A stretch of DNA of 64,000 bases, from contig JAQUXR010000001.1 in NCBI GenBank assembly GCA_028692275.1, positions 62,001 through 126,000 on the forward strand. The letters run 5' to 3'. Under the pieces are notes generated by a model that worked only from the letters and a program-made list of their open reading frames with translations, searched no databases and was not told where the DNA came from. Made by a program: the position numbers and the translations under genes. Shown piece after piece: positions 1-8,158 of this stretch. The DNA comes from Frisingicoccus sp009929615. GTDB lineage: Bacteria; Bacillota; Clostridia; Lachnospirales; Lachnospiraceae. Numbering within the stretch: the first letter of the stretch is position 1; each line of letters begins with the position of its first letter.

Positions 1-70
1 TTGCTTCCAGATTATCCTCATTCAAATTTTGCAGCATTCCTATTATTTCATCTGTTTCAAACTTTCGCAT
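1..70 (-). CDS. Partial unknown gene, first 23 codons only
   Basis: An ATG at 70-68 is preceded by an AGGGGAAG ribosome-binding site and opens a frame that stays clear to the window edge, beginning MRKFETDEIIGMLQN. It lies 35 bp beyond the ABC-F stop codon on the same strand, so it is probably the last visible gene of that operon. Too little is present to assign a family. Confidence 0.5.
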   Translation of the reverse strand, partial: MRKFETDEIIGMLQNLNEDNLEA

Positions 71-105
71 AATCTTCCCCTAGTATGTCTGCACCTTTCA
101 ATCCA

Positions 106-1857
106 TCAAAGCACGGATTTCATCTTTTTAATAATTTCCTCTAAAGACGCCATCAGCTCTTTCGCCTGTTCAAATTCATTTTTCTGTATCATTTTTCCAA
201 TTCGGAGCTCTATATCCTTTTTCTCCTGCTCAAGAATCAGGTAATCTTTGTCAAAATGGTTCGCATAAATCATCTGACGGAATTTCCGTGGACTCATTCG
301 CCGCACTGTGTTATTTTCCACAAAGAGAATAAAGTCTACACAGTTTGCCACCGTATAAAAATCATGGGATACCATAAGAACAGCACCCTTGTACTCTGAA
401 ACTGCCTGTTCCAGGGCAACCTGGGCATATACATCCAGATGACCCGTCGGCTCATCTAAAAGCAGCAGGTTCGCCTTCTCCAAAGATAGAACTGACAGCT
501 GGAATAAATCCTTTTCACCACCGGATAGTTCACTCACTTTCTGATAGAGGGTATCCTCCTCAAAGCCATATTTTTTTAGATACCTGATAGCTTCTTCTTC
601 CTTTTCAAAACCCTTTTCTTCAAAAATTTTAAGCAGCGTTTTTTCATCGTCATATAAGCCTTCTGTAAACTGGGAAAACATTAATATCTCAGCCTCATCG
701 CTAATTCGGATACTGTCCTTTTTATTTTCAAAAATATCCCTGAGCAAAGTGGTCTTTCCGGTTCCATTATTACCTACAATAGCCACATGTTCTGTGGATT
801 TCATTTCAAAATTAACATGCTCCAAAAGCTGTTCATCAAAGGCCGCACTATAATCTGTTAATGTGAGAATATCTTCATCTTCCGCCACATCACCAAGTTC
901 AAAATGTATCTCCGGCTGTTTGATTTCCACAAAGGGAGCCTTTGTTTTTCTTGCTTTCAACCGGTCCACCATAGTCTGCCTTGCATGAACCGCCCTCCCA
1001 AGAGCTGCATTGTCAAACATAGTTGCCTTTTTCCTGGCTTTTGCCAATACTTCACTCTGCCGGTCAATCTCTTCCTGATCTTTAGCTTCTGCTTCCTTTA
1101 AATCAATTTTTGTTGCCAGAAGTTCGTAATTATACTCTATATAGGTTCCGTCAAATTCCTGAATATCTGTATTCTCCAGCTGTAGAATCTTGTTAAAGCA
1201 ATGATTCAGCAGATAGCGGTTATGAGTGATTACAAGAATTGTTCCCTTATGGGCGTTAATCAGATTTCGCAAAGCATTCAAATGCTCAAAATCCAAAAAC
1301 ACATCCGGTTCATCCATAATCAGAAATCCCGGACTCTGCATCATTTCTTTAATAATCTGGACCAGTTTGAATTCTCCCGCACTCAGACTGCCGATATTCT
1401 GTTCTTCCAATTTTTGTAAATTTGCGATTTTTAATTGTTTTTTTATATTGCTTTCATAAGAATCACCGTCCATCGCATTAAATTCATCCAAAGTTTTCTG
1501 ATATTCTTCAAAAACTCTTTCCAAATCTTCCGATGTCTCCATCTCTTTACAAAAATCAGCAATCATCTGCCCTAGTTTCACAAATTCCTGGCTGATGTAC
1601 TGGAAAACCGTCAAATCTTCTTTTTGATTCTGCGCTGAAAACTGACTGACATAGCCAATCCGATTCACATCTTCCATCTCAATTTTGCCATCATACAAAT
1701 AATCATCTTCGTGCATGAGCAAATCAATCAAGGTGCTCTTTCCCGTACCATTCGTGCCAATTAATGCACAATGTACACCATCCTCTATGGTAAATGATAC
1801 TTTTTTATATAAATCCTTTTGCGGATACCCGTAGGACAACTTTTCGACTTTTATCAT
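106..1857 (-). CDS. ABC-F family ATP-binding protein (duplicated ATPase)
   Basis: A 583-residue protein with two ABC ATPase domains and no membrane segments, the layout of ABC-F proteins, which act on the ribosome (translation factors or antibiotic-protection proteins) rather than as exporters. Domain 1 has Walker A GTNGTGKS (34-41), signature LSAGE (158-162) and Walker B ending MDEPD (181-185). Domain 2 has GNNGTGKT, LSGGE and LLLLDEPTGHLD. The segment between the domains is charged and rich in Lys, Glu and Ala, as expected for the P-site-tRNA interaction motif linker. The first signature and Walker B depart slightly from consensus (SAGE, DEPD). I chose ATG 1857 because GGAGG lies just upstream; an in-frame extension to 1920 would overlap the preceding gene. 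It follows a small membrane protein by 22 bp. Whether it protects against a drug or is housekeeping cannot be told from sequence. Confidence 0.88.
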   Translation of the reverse strand: MIKVEKLSYGYPQKDLYKKVSFTIEDGVHCALIGTNGTGKSTLIDLLMHEDDYLYDGKIEMEDVNRIGYVSQFSAQNQKEDLTVFQYISQEFVKLGQMIADFCKEMETSEDLERVFEEYQKTLDEFNAMDGDSYESNIKKQLKIANLQKLEEQNIGSLSAGEFKLVQIIKEMMQSPGFLIMDEPDVFLDFEHLNALRNLINAHKGTILVITHNRYLLNHCFNKILQLENTDIQEFDGTYIEYNYELLATKIDLKEAEAKDQEEIDRQSEVLAKARKKATMFDNAALGRAVHARQTMVDRLKARKTKAPFVEIKQPEIHFELGDVAEDEDILTLTDYSAAFDEQLLEHVNFEMKSTEHVAIVGNNGTGKTTLLRDIFENKKDSIRISDEAEILMFSQFTEGLYDDEKTLLKIFEEKGFEKEEEAIRYLKKYGFEEDTLYQKVSELSGGEKDLFQLSVLSLEKANLLLLDEPTGHLDVYAQVALEQAVSEYKGAVLMVSHDFYTVANCVDFILFVENNTVRRMSPRKFRQMIYANHFDKDYLILEQEKKDIELRIGKMIQKNEFEQAKELMASLEEIIKKMKSVL

Positions 1858-1879
1858 AAATCCTCCATCATTTGCTTTT

Positions 1880-2212
1880 CTAAAGCTTTTTTCTATATTT
1901 CTTTTCAATAACAATGACATATACAGCCATAACCACTAGGCTTTCAAACAGTGTACCAATAATAGACAGAAAAATCCCCAGTGAATTTTGTTCATTAAGC
2001 ATTGGCAGGCCTAGCAGAGCAAATCCCAGACCAAAGACACAGAATAATTTTGCAACTGCATGATTATATTTTTTCACGTCTGTCACTTCAAACATGTCTG
2101 CATTTGCCCAAAATCCCACCGCTTTCTTCGAAAAATATGCCGCTATCCCGATAGCAATCAACAGACCGCCTCCGATGCACCATGAAATAAATCCAATCAT
2201 TCTTCCAGTCAT
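1880..2212 (-). CDS. Small membrane protein, DUF3784-like
   Basis: A 110-residue protein with three hydrophobic segments (about 7-27, 54-72 and 78-102) and a short basic C-terminal tail. The stretch GFWANADMFEVTDVKKYN between helices 1 and 2 resembles the DUF3784 group of small Firmicute membrane proteins, whose function is unknown. ATG 2212 is preferred over 2221 because AAGGAG abuts the earlier ATG but sits 9 nt from this one. It lies between the arylamine acetyltransferase (13 bp upstream) and the ABC-F gene and is probably co-transcribed with both. Confidence 0.65.
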   Translation of the reverse strand: MTGRMIGFISWCIGGGLLIAIGIAAYFSKKAVGFWANADMFEVTDVKKYNHAVAKLFCVFGLGFALLGLPMLNEQNSLGIFLSIIGTLFESLVVMAVYVIVIEKKYRKKL

Positions 2213-2225
2213 TTTCCACATCTCC

Positions 2226-3014
2226 TTATTCTATACCAAATTTTTCTCTTAAAATACTTCGTTTCTCTATATCAGATATTTCGTTATCTATTTCTTTTTT
2301 ACCATCTTTGAATTCCTGATAATGATTTCCCCATACCCGAATATTTCTGTCTGCCATGTACAGAGATATCTTTTCAAATTTATTAAGCGGTGAAAGGGGA
2401 TGAATATCACAAAAAATACAAGGCATTACAAAATCTATATCTAACTGAGGCTCCTCTGTGAATCCATATAACCGCTTCCACTGATGTCCCGGAAGCCGCT
2501 GCCACAACAGCCATCCCCAAAACGCATGCTTTTCAAAATAGTATTCGCCAAAGTCATCACTTTGGTGCAGCCCCTCTATCAGCAATAAGGGCTTACGCGG
2601 ACTTTCTGAATTGACACCAACATCTGTTAAATAACGTCTGCCATCGAAACTCACCGTCATCACCCGATGCCTGCGCATCTGAACTACTTCCTTCGAAGAA
2701 GTAAATCTCGCCGCATGACTTTTAACTTCATACCCCAGACTCTTCAAAAGCCATGCATAAAGACCGTTTAATTCAAAGCAAATACCGCCCCTATGCCGAA
2801 TAATCATTTTTTCAAACATTGCTTCATGGTTTAAAGAAGTTATTAATCCCTGTAAACTGTCCATATTTTCATAAGGAATATGCATTAAATGAGCAATTTG
2901 AAGACGCTCTAAGCCCTTCAAATCAGGCCGAATTTCACCTGACACCCCTATTCTCTCCATATACCGGTCTATCTCCGCTCTGGTCATCAGCCTATCGTCT
3001 ATTTCATACTTCAT
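2226..3014 (-). CDS. Arylamine N-acetyltransferase
   Basis: A 262-residue cytosolic enzyme of the NAT family, which transfers acetyl (or other acyl) groups from CoA to arylamines, hydrazines or related amines. The catalytic triad is visible: Cys79 in RGGICFELN, His116 in RRHRVMTV and Asp131 in YLTDVGV, with the family spacing. The N-terminal helical part carries IPYENMD, also typical. The start is ATG 3014, 6 nt after GGAGAAAAG; the longer frame begins with TTG. A candidate promoter lies 58 bp upstream. Bacterial NATs often act on xenobiotics, and some work in natural-product assembly; the downstream ABC-F gene makes a detoxification role tempting but unproven. Confidence 0.9.
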   Translation of the reverse strand: MKYEIDDRLMTRAEIDRYMERIGVSGEIRPDLKGLERLQIAHLMHIPYENMDSLQGLITSLNHEAMFEKMIIRHRGGICFELNGLYAWLLKSLGYEVKSHAARFTSSKEVVQMRRHRVMTVSFDGRRYLTDVGVNSESPRKPLLLIEGLHQSDDFGEYYFEKHAFWGWLLWQRLPGHQWKRLYGFTEEPQLDIDFVMPCIFCDIHPLSPLNKFEKISLYMADRNIRVWGNHYQEFKDGKKEIDNEISDIEKRSILREKFGIE

Positions 3015-3071
3015 TTCTTTTCTCCGTCGCTTCAAAGCTGTCTCTATGTCGAGTTTTCATCTGCTATAAAA

Positions 3072-3100
3072 ATTTTACTACGTTTTACACAATTTCACAA
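3072..3100 (-). promoter_or_regulatory. Candidate promoter for the NAT / membrane / ABC-F operon
   Basis: Reading on the minus strand, TTGTGA (3100-3095) and TAAAAT (3077-3072) are separated by exactly 17 nt, ahead of the arylamine acetyltransferase. It lies between the end of the Fic gene and that start codon. Confidence 0.5.
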
Positions 3101-3109
3101 CGTAAATAT

Positions 3110-3135
3110 GGCAGCCCATCCTAAGATAGACTGCC
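3110..3135 (-). terminator. Weak terminator-like hairpin at the Fic stop codon
   Basis: The minus strand reads GGCAG-UCUAUC-UUAG-GAUGGG-CUGCC, an 11-bp stem with G-U pairs and a 4-nt loop, overlapping the last codons of the Fic gene. Only AUAUUU follows, so the U-tract is poor. Confidence 0.35.
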
Positions 3136-4236
3136 CCATCTATTTTTTATTATATACTTTCCTTTACCATGACCTTTAACCGGAATAATAATTCCCTCCT
3201 CTGCTAAGGTCTTTAATAACTCAGATGACCTGGATGACTTTAACCCCAGCAAAGTTTCTACATCTGTTCTTCCAAAGATTTGCTCTGCATCAAAAGCATC
3301 TTCTAATTTCTGTATATGCGCTTTTGTTTTTTGAGTAAAATAGAGTTCTCCAATGTCCGGTTTTCCCCTCACAATGTCCGGTTTTTCCCTCACAATGTCC
3401 AGTTTTTCAGGATCATAAAAACTTCCGCTAATGTGCATAGCCCGGTTATGAAGAGGATTTTGCTCACCCATCATCATATTTTTAAGAAATAACTCAAGAA
3501 AATAGGTTGTCTCATGGACACCTCTTTTTAAATCATTATAATTGGCCCGGACCAGTGAATTTCTGAAATACCAGGCATTTTTTGCAAAAATATCATTCGT
3601 CACATCAAACCCCAATGTTCTCAAATATTTAATAAAAAATACGGCTGTTGTCCTTGTATTTCCTTCGCCGAAAATATGAATCTGCCATAATCGGGCGACA
3701 AATACAGCTAAATGATGAACAATATCATCCATAGAAAGCCCTTTATAACTGAAATTCCTTTCTTCTGTAAAATCATATTCCAAAGTTTCTCTGAGTTCTG
3801 TCGCACTTCCATATAAAACAATCGCCCCATCCAATACCCACTCTTTTTTAGTGATATTGTAATCACGTATCTTTCCGGCATGACTGTAAATGCCCTGAAA
3901 AAGCTTTTTATGAATGGAAATATACTGATTTGGAGTGAAACTGAAGGCCTTTTCAGATAGAATTTTTGCAATTCGAACTGAAACTTTATCTGCTTCCTCT
4001 GTCCGTTCCTCCCCTTCTGCTTTTGGGTTCTCTTCATAATAACTATCCAACAATTTCTGGGCCTGTTCAATGGTAATTTCGCCTTCAATATTTTGAATAG
4101 CTGTTTGAATTAAATAATTTGATGTTTTTAATCCATCCACCGCCTGCAACCCAATCGCAGTATGCCAGGCATATCCTTTATCCCTTTTACCAGGTTCTGA
4201 TTGTTTTATATACTCTTGAAATGGATCTTTATCCAT
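3121..4236 (-). CDS. Fic-domain protein with C-terminal winged helix
   Basis: A 371-residue Fic-family protein. Fic enzymes usually transfer AMP from ATP to hydroxyl groups of target proteins. The Fic motif is HIFGEGNTRTT (His187, Glu191, Asn193, Arg195). It keeps the catalytic His but has GNTR in place of GNGR and lacks the usual final Arg. An N-terminal NIEGEIT (49-55) resembles the inhibitory-helix motif, with Ile or Ala where Ser/Thr is expected. Residues 278-298 are three tandem 7-residue units (KLDIVRE, KPDIVRG, KPDIGEL) encoded by 21-bp DNA repeats, joining the Fic core to a C-terminal DNA-binding-like winged helix (about 300-371). ATG 4236 follows AGGGGG. The gene stands alone downstream of the repeat block. 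Its target is unknown. Confidence 0.85.
   Translation of the reverse strand: MDKDPFQEYIKQSEPGKRDKGYAWHTAIGLQAVDGLKTSNYLIQTAIQNIEGEITIEQAQKLLDSYYEENPKAEGEERTEEADKVSVRIAKILSEKAFSFTPNQYISIHKKLFQGIYSHAGKIRDYNITKKEWVLDGAIVLYGSATELRETLEYDFTEERNFSYKGLSMDDIVHHLAVFVARLWQIHIFGEGNTRTTAVFFIKYLRTLGFDVTNDIFAKNAWYFRNSLVRANYNDLKRGVHETTYFLELFLKNMMMGEQNPLHNRAMHISGSFYDPEKLDIVREKPDIVRGKPDIGELYFTQKTKAHIQKLEDAFDAEQIFGRTDVETLLGLKSSRSSELLKTLAEEGIIIPVKGHGKGKYIIKNRWGSLS
3351..3413 (-). repeat. 21-bp tandem repeat inside the Fic gene
   Basis: Three consecutive 21-bp units on the plus strand: 3351-3371, 3372-3392 (one mismatch to the first) and 3393-3413 (diverging after about 15 bases). They encode the KxDIVRx heptads linking the Fic core to the winged helix. 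The length keeps the frame, so copy-number change would alter linker length only. Confidence 0.85.
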
Positions 4237-4373
4237 ACTGGTTTCCCCCTGATATTTTATGATTTTCTGTCCATCACAAAACAATCTTTCATTGTTTGAT
4301 AATATTTAAATTTTACCATGTTTGCACCTTAAAAGCACCTAAAATATTTCCTACTTGATATCATTGCTCTTCA

Positions 4374-4636
4374 CTCCTTCTCGGTCATTGCTAGATTCCT
4401 AACTCCACGAATTATCTGCGCCCTGCAAGAAATAACCTCAACAATCCTTCGGATTTTTTCGGTCATTTCTTCCATTCCAATTCTCTACAGATTTTCTGCG
4501 AATCCATCAATAACCTCGATTCCGCTTCGCTCCTTCTCGGTCATTGCTAGATTCCTAACTCTACAAATTATCTGCGTCCTGCAGGAAATAACCTCAACAA
4601 TCCTTCGGATTTTTTCGGTCATTTCTTGCATTCCAA
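4374..4636. repeat. 107-bp direct repeat pair in the Fic-rpsI spacer
   Basis: The 484-bp gap between the Fic start (4236) and rpsI (4721) is filled largely by two direct copies, 4374-4480 and 4530-4636, each 107 bp with five mismatches, at a 156-bp period. The 49 bp between them is itself related: on the minus strand GACCGARAARG followed by GAGGTTATT occurs in alternating versions, so the block looks like about four degenerate units of roughly 78 bp. The only long frame across it (4485-4706) starts inside the rpsI terminator and is not credible as a gene. No transposase or target-site duplication was seen. The remainder (4237-4373) is AT-rich with nothing recognisable. Confidence 0.85.
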
Positions 4637-4654
4637 TGGAATGCCGGATATATA

Positions 4655-4694
4655 AAAAGAACCATATGCAAGTATACTTGCATATGGTTCTTTT
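4655..4694 (-). terminator. rplM-rpsI terminator, 40-bp perfect palindrome
   Basis: Two 20-nt arms (4655-4674 and 4675-4694) are perfectly complementary with no unpaired centre. On the minus strand the second arm ends in TTTTT followed by ATATA, giving the U-tract of an intrinsic terminator 26 bp after the rpsI stop codon. Confidence 0.85.
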
Positions 4695-4720
4695 CCATAT
4701 CCACATTCCGCAGATAATTC

Positions 4721-5113
4721 TTATCGTTTTGAAAACTGTGGTGCTCTACGAGCTGCTTTGAGACCGTATTTTTTACGTTCTTTCATACGTGGATCACGTG
4801 TTAAGTATCCAGCTTTCTTGAGAACTGGTCTGTAATCGTTATCAGCTTTAAGTAAAGCTCTTGCGATACCATGACGAATGGCACCAGCCTGTCCTGTAAA
4901 TCCGCCGCCGTGTACGTTAACAATAACGTCGAATTTATCAGCTGTATTTGTAGCAGCCAATGGCTGTCTTACGATAACTTTTAAGGTTTCAAGACCTAAA
5001 TAGTTGTCGATATCTCTTTTATTAATGGTAATATTACCTGTACCTGGTACGAGGTAAACTCTTGCAATACTTTTCTTTCTTCTTCCGGTTCCGTAATATT
5101 TTACACTAGACAA
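4721..5113 (-). CDS. rpsI: 30S ribosomal protein S9 (uS9)
   Basis: A 130-residue uS9 protein; its C-terminal tail (PQFSKR) reaches the P-site tRNA anticodon loop in the assembled 30S subunit. The core YYGTGRRKKSIARV and the Arg/Lys-rich end are diagnostic. The start codon is TTG at 5113, with AGGAG 9 nt upstream; the protein then begins MSSVKYYGTG, the family's usual length. It lies 24 bp after rplM in a two-gene operon ending at the palindromic terminator. Confidence 0.97.
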   Translation of the reverse strand: MSSVKYYGTGRRKKSIARVYLVPGTGNITINKRDIDNYLGLETLKVIVRQPLAATNTADKFDVIVNVHGGGFTGQAGAIRHGIARALLKADNDYRPVLKKAGYLTRDPRMKERKKYGLKAARRAPQFSKR

Positions 5114-5137
5114 TGTTTTTCTCTCCTTCCGATATTA

Positions 5138-5572
5138 TTAATATTTAATTTCCAATACTTCTGGTTTCTGAGCAGCATGATCATGTTCAGGACCTGCATA
5201 AACATGAAGTTTTGTAATCATCTGTCTTCCAAGTGGTCCCTTTGGAAGCATACCTTTTACTGCTAACTTAATAACATCTTCTGGTTTCTTAGCTAATAAT
5301 TCCTTTAATGTGGTTTCTTTCATTCCACCAACATAATCGGAATGTCTGTAATAGATTTTCTGATCTAATTTCTTACCTGTAACTTTGATCTTTTCAGCAT
5401 TTACAACGATAACATAATCACCTGTATCCATGCTAGGTGTATATGTTGGTTTGTTTTTTCCTCTTAAAATGCTTGCAATCTCAGATGATAAACGACCTAA
5501 TGTATGTTCTGCAGCATCAACTACATACCACTTTCTCTCAATTGTTGCTGGACTAGCCATGTAACTTTTCAT
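5138..5572 (-). CDS. rplM: 50S ribosomal protein L13 (uL13)
   Basis: A 144-residue uL13, an early-assembly protein of the large subunit. MKSYMASPATIERKWYVVDA at the N-terminus and the central VVNAEKI and GMLPKGPLGRQM segments are typical. ATG 5572 is preceded by AAGGAGG. It leads the rplM-rpsI operon, which has its own consensus promoter and an approximately 100-nt leader, so the pair is transcribed apart from the alpha operon. Confidence 0.97.
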   Translation of the reverse strand: MKSYMASPATIERKWYVVDAAEHTLGRLSSEIASILRGKNKPTYTPSMDTGDYVIVVNAEKIKVTGKKLDQKIYYRHSDYVGGMKETTLKELLAKKPEDVIKLAVKGMLPKGPLGRQMITKLHVYAGPEHDHAAQKPEVLEIKY

Positions 5573-5589
5573 GGTTTGAACCTCCTTAA

Positions 5590-5665
5590 TGTACTAATAA
5601 ACAATGTATATTTTCACAAATGCTACTCACCGGGGCTTTGGATTTCACATTTTCAGACATATCGT
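5590..5665 (-). promoter_or_regulatory. Candidate L13 (rplM) leader RNA
   Basis: The approximately 100-nt untranslated region between the rplM promoter and start codon contains GAAAAUGUGAAAUCC, then CCCCGGUGAGUAGCAUUUGUG. AAAUG and CAUUU can pair around a conserved-looking core. This matches my recollection of the Firmicute L13 autoregulatory leader, where L13 binds its own mRNA. The assignment rests on position and partial sequence similarity only; a covariance-model search would decide. Confidence 0.45.
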
Positions 5666-5676
5666 CACAATTAAAT

Positions 5677-5705
5677 ATTATATGGCAAATAAAAACCTAT
5701 GTCAA
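5677..5705 (-). promoter_or_regulatory. rplM-rpsI promoter, perfect consensus
   Basis: The minus strand carries TTGACA (5705-5700), a 17-nt spacer and TATAAT (5682-5677), an exact sigma-A consensus, starting the rplM-rpsI transcript just after truA. Confidence 0.9.
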
Positions 5706-5716
5706 GTATTTTTAGA

Positions 5717-6472
5717 CTAAAAATGGTCTAAATATTCAATATTTACAAGGGTTAAGCCATGGTCCGGTGCTGTTGGACCGACAACAAGGCGTTCTTCACA
5801 TTCCAGACTTCGACAAATATCCTCTGCTGTCTTTTTGTGAAAACCGGCCTTTAAAAGTGCTCCAACTATAATTCGCACCATATTATAAAGAAATCCATTT
5901 CCGGTAATCCGGAAATAAATCATATCATTCTTTTGAAATAACTGAACATCGGTAATGGTTCTCACCGTATCCGTCACTTTTGTCTTCATTGAACAAAAGT
6001 TATGAAAGTCATGAGTCCCCAGAAGTTCTGACGCGGCCACCTTCATAGCCTCTACATCCAGTTTCTGAGGCACCCAGTAGCTGTTAAGACGCTCATTTGG
6101 CAAGGAAACCCGACGGTTCAGTATGCGATATTCATAGGTTTTTAAAGTATTCTGATATCGGGGATGAAACTCTAAAGAAACTTCTTCAGCAGACTGAATT
6201 ACAATATCCTTTGGAAGCCGCTGATTTAATGCAGGTACAAATCGTTCTGCCGGCCAAATCTTTGCCGTATCAAACACGGCCACCTGACCCAGTGCATGAA
6301 CCCCTGAATCCGTCCTGCTTGCACCCGTAAGCATTATTTTTTCACCCGTGAGTGCTTCAATATGTTTTTGAAGCATTTCCTGTATAGACATACCGTTTGG
6401 CTGTACCTGCCAGCCGCAGTAATTTGTTCCATCATAGGCAAGGGTAAGCTTAATTCTGCGCAATCCTTCCAT
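5717..6472 (-). CDS. truA: tRNA pseudouridine(38-40) synthase
   Basis: A 251-residue TruA enzyme, converting uridines 38, 39 and 40 in the anticodon arm of tRNAs to pseudouridine. LAYDGTNYCGWQ near the N-terminus and the catalytic Asp55 in GASRTDSGVHALGQV are diagnostic; the C-terminal part has FLYNMVRIIVG. ATG 6472 follows GGAGG. It lies 27 bp after ecfT and appears to be the last gene of the ecfA1-ecfA2-ecfT-truA run, a common linkage in Firmicutes. Confidence 0.95.
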   Translation of the reverse strand: MEGLRRIKLTLAYDGTNYCGWQVQPNGMSIQEMLQKHIEALTGEKIMLTGASRTDSGVHALGQVAVFDTAKIWPAERFVPALNQRLPKDIVIQSAEEVSLEFHPRYQNTLKTYEYRILNRRVSLPNERLNSYWVPQKLDVEAMKVAASELLGTHDFHNFCSMKTKVTDTVRTITDVQLFQKNDMIYFRITGNGFLYNMVRIIVGALLKAGFHKKTAEDICRSLECEERLVVGPTAPDHGLTLVNIEYLDHF

Positions 6473-6499
6473 TTTCAGCCTCCAAATCCCTATTCCTGC

Positions 6500-7300
6500 T
6501 TACAGCCATATTTTGACTGCTGCCCAGATAAGTATATAAACTAAAATAATAATATAAGCAACAACATCCCTCTTCTGATAAACCAAGGGTTTCATTTTTG
6601 TCCGCCCTGCTCCGCCATGATAACATCTGGCTTCCATGGCCATCGCCAGATCATTTGCCCTGCGAATAGCTGAAATAAACAAAGGAACCAGAATCGGTAT
6701 CAGACTTTTCATCCTTTGAATCAAATGTCCACTTTCAAAATCTGCACACCTGGCCTGCTGAGCCTTCATAATCTTATCCGTTTCCTCCAGCAGTATCGGT
6801 ATAAAACGCAATGCTATAGACATTGTCATTGATAATTCATGTACAGGAAAATGAAGCTTTTTCAAAGGGCTCAATGCCTTTTCAAGACCATCTGTCAAAT
6901 GATTTGGCGTCGTTGTCAATGTCATAATTGTCGAACCAATAATCAAATACATCAGACGAATTGCTGTTTTACCGGCAAGGAAAAGACCTTCCCATGTGAC
7001 TTTTAAAAATCCCCACCGGAAAATTTCTGTGCCCGGTGTAAGAAACACATTTAAAAGTACGGTAAAGAGCATCAGGATAAAGATTGCCCTTAGACCCTTA
7101 AGCATATATTTTAAAGGTACTTTAGAAAGCCATATAACCGCTCCCAAAGCCGCTGTTGCCAAAGCCAGTCCCAGCAAGTCATTAACAAAGAACACAGTGA
7201 CAATAAAGACCAGTGTTCCCAGCAATTTTACCCGCGGGTCCAATCGATGGATAATGGAATGGGCCGGATAATATTGTCCAATTGTAATATCTCTAATCAT
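6500..7300 (-). CDS. ecfT: ECF transporter transmembrane subunit EcfT
   Basis: A 266-residue integral membrane protein forming the scaffold of energy-coupling-factor vitamin and metal transporters, linking the two ATPases to interchangeable substrate-binding S components. It has several hydrophobic helices and the two Ala-Arg coupling motifs on cytoplasmic helices (QARCADF and EARCYHGG), which bind the ATPases. ATG 7300 overlaps the ecfA2 stop codon by 4 nt (ATGA), indicating translational coupling. No S component is encoded here, which fits a group II module shared among S components encoded elsewhere. Confidence 0.93.
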   Translation of the reverse strand: MIRDITIGQYYPAHSIIHRLDPRVKLLGTLVFIVTVFFVNDLLGLALATAALGAVIWLSKVPLKYMLKGLRAIFILMLFTVLLNVFLTPGTEIFRWGFLKVTWEGLFLAGKTAIRLMYLIIGSTIMTLTTTPNHLTDGLEKALSPLKKLHFPVHELSMTMSIALRFIPILLEETDKIMKAQQARCADFESGHLIQRMKSLIPILVPLFISAIRRANDLAMAMEARCYHGGAGRTKMKPLVYQKRDVVAYIIILVYILIWAAVKIWL

Positions 7301-8151
7301 TTTTCTGCCTCCAGGCAATGTAATATATCCGCTTTCGCTTCTTCCACTGTTGTTGCATCTACCGGAAGTTCCGGGAAAATCTCACGAAGGCGATGCATGA
7401 CATAAGACACCTGCGGTGCTGCCAGGCCAACGCTCTCTAAAGCTTTTCCATTTTCAAATACTGATTTTGGAGTACCATCCATAAATACTTCGCCACGATT
7501 CATTACAATAATCCGGTCCACATATTTTGCCACATCCTCCATACTATGGGAAACAAGAATAACCGTAATCCCCATTTTCTTATGAAGCAATGCAATCTGA
7601 TCCAGAATATCGTTACGACCCTTAGGATCTAAGCCTGCCGTTGGCTCATCCAGAATGAGCACCTGAGGCTCCATGGCCAGCACACCGGCAATAGCCACAC
7701 GCCGCTTCTGCCCGCCGGAAAGTTCAAAAGGTGACTTTTCATAGTCTTTCTCCGACATTCCAACCATCTCCAGGGCCTGCTTCGCCCGTGAAACAGCTTC
7801 TTCATCACTCAGTCCCAAATTTTTAGGTCCATAGCAGACATCCTTAAGCACTGTCATTTCAAAGAGCTGATGTTCCGGATACTGAAAAACAAGTCCCACA
7901 TGGCTCCGCAATGAAATCATTTTATAATTTTCATCATAGATATTCTCATTATTATAGTAAATGACTCCACTTGTTGCTTTTAAAAGTCCGTTCAAATGTT
8001 GAATAAGCGTAGATTTTCCAGAACCTGTATGACCAATCAACCCGATGAATTCTCCATCCTGAATATTCAGATTAATATCTTTCAACGCCTGTTTACGAAA
8101 GGCATTATCCGGGCTGTATATATAATTAACATGATCTAATTGAATTCCCAT
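7297..8151 (-). CDS. ecfA2: ECF transporter ATPase EcfA2
   Basis: A 284-residue ABC ATPase with Walker A GHTGSGKS, Q-loop VFQYPEHQLF, signature LSGGQKRR, and Walker B LILDEPTAGLDP. The YPEHQLFE motif distinguishes the A2 subunit from A1. With EcfA1 it forms the heterodimer that powers the EcfT/S-component complex. Its start is 7 bp after the ecfA1 stop and its end overlaps ecfT, so all three are made in fixed ratio. Confidence 0.93.
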   Translation of the reverse strand: MGIQLDHVNYIYSPDNAFRKQALKDINLNIQDGEFIGLIGHTGSGKSTLIQHLNGLLKATSGVIYYNNENIYDENYKMISLRSHVGLVFQYPEHQLFEMTVLKDVCYGPKNLGLSDEEAVSRAKQALEMVGMSEKDYEKSPFELSGGQKRRVAIAGVLAMEPQVLILDEPTAGLDPKGRNDILDQIALLHKKMGITVILVSHSMEDVAKYVDRIIVMNRGEVFMDGTPKSVFENGKALESVGLAAPQVSYVMHRLREIFPELPVDATTVEEAKADILHCLEAEK

Positions 8152-8158
8152 GACATCA

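Noticed and set aside
4374..4636. CRISPR array
   Set aside because: Only two long copies, 107 bp each, with related rather than unique spacer and no cas genes.
4485..4706. 73-codon minus-strand reading frame over the repeat block
   Set aside because: It begins inside the rpsI terminator palindrome, has no ribosome-binding site, and its codons are set by the two 107-bp repeats.
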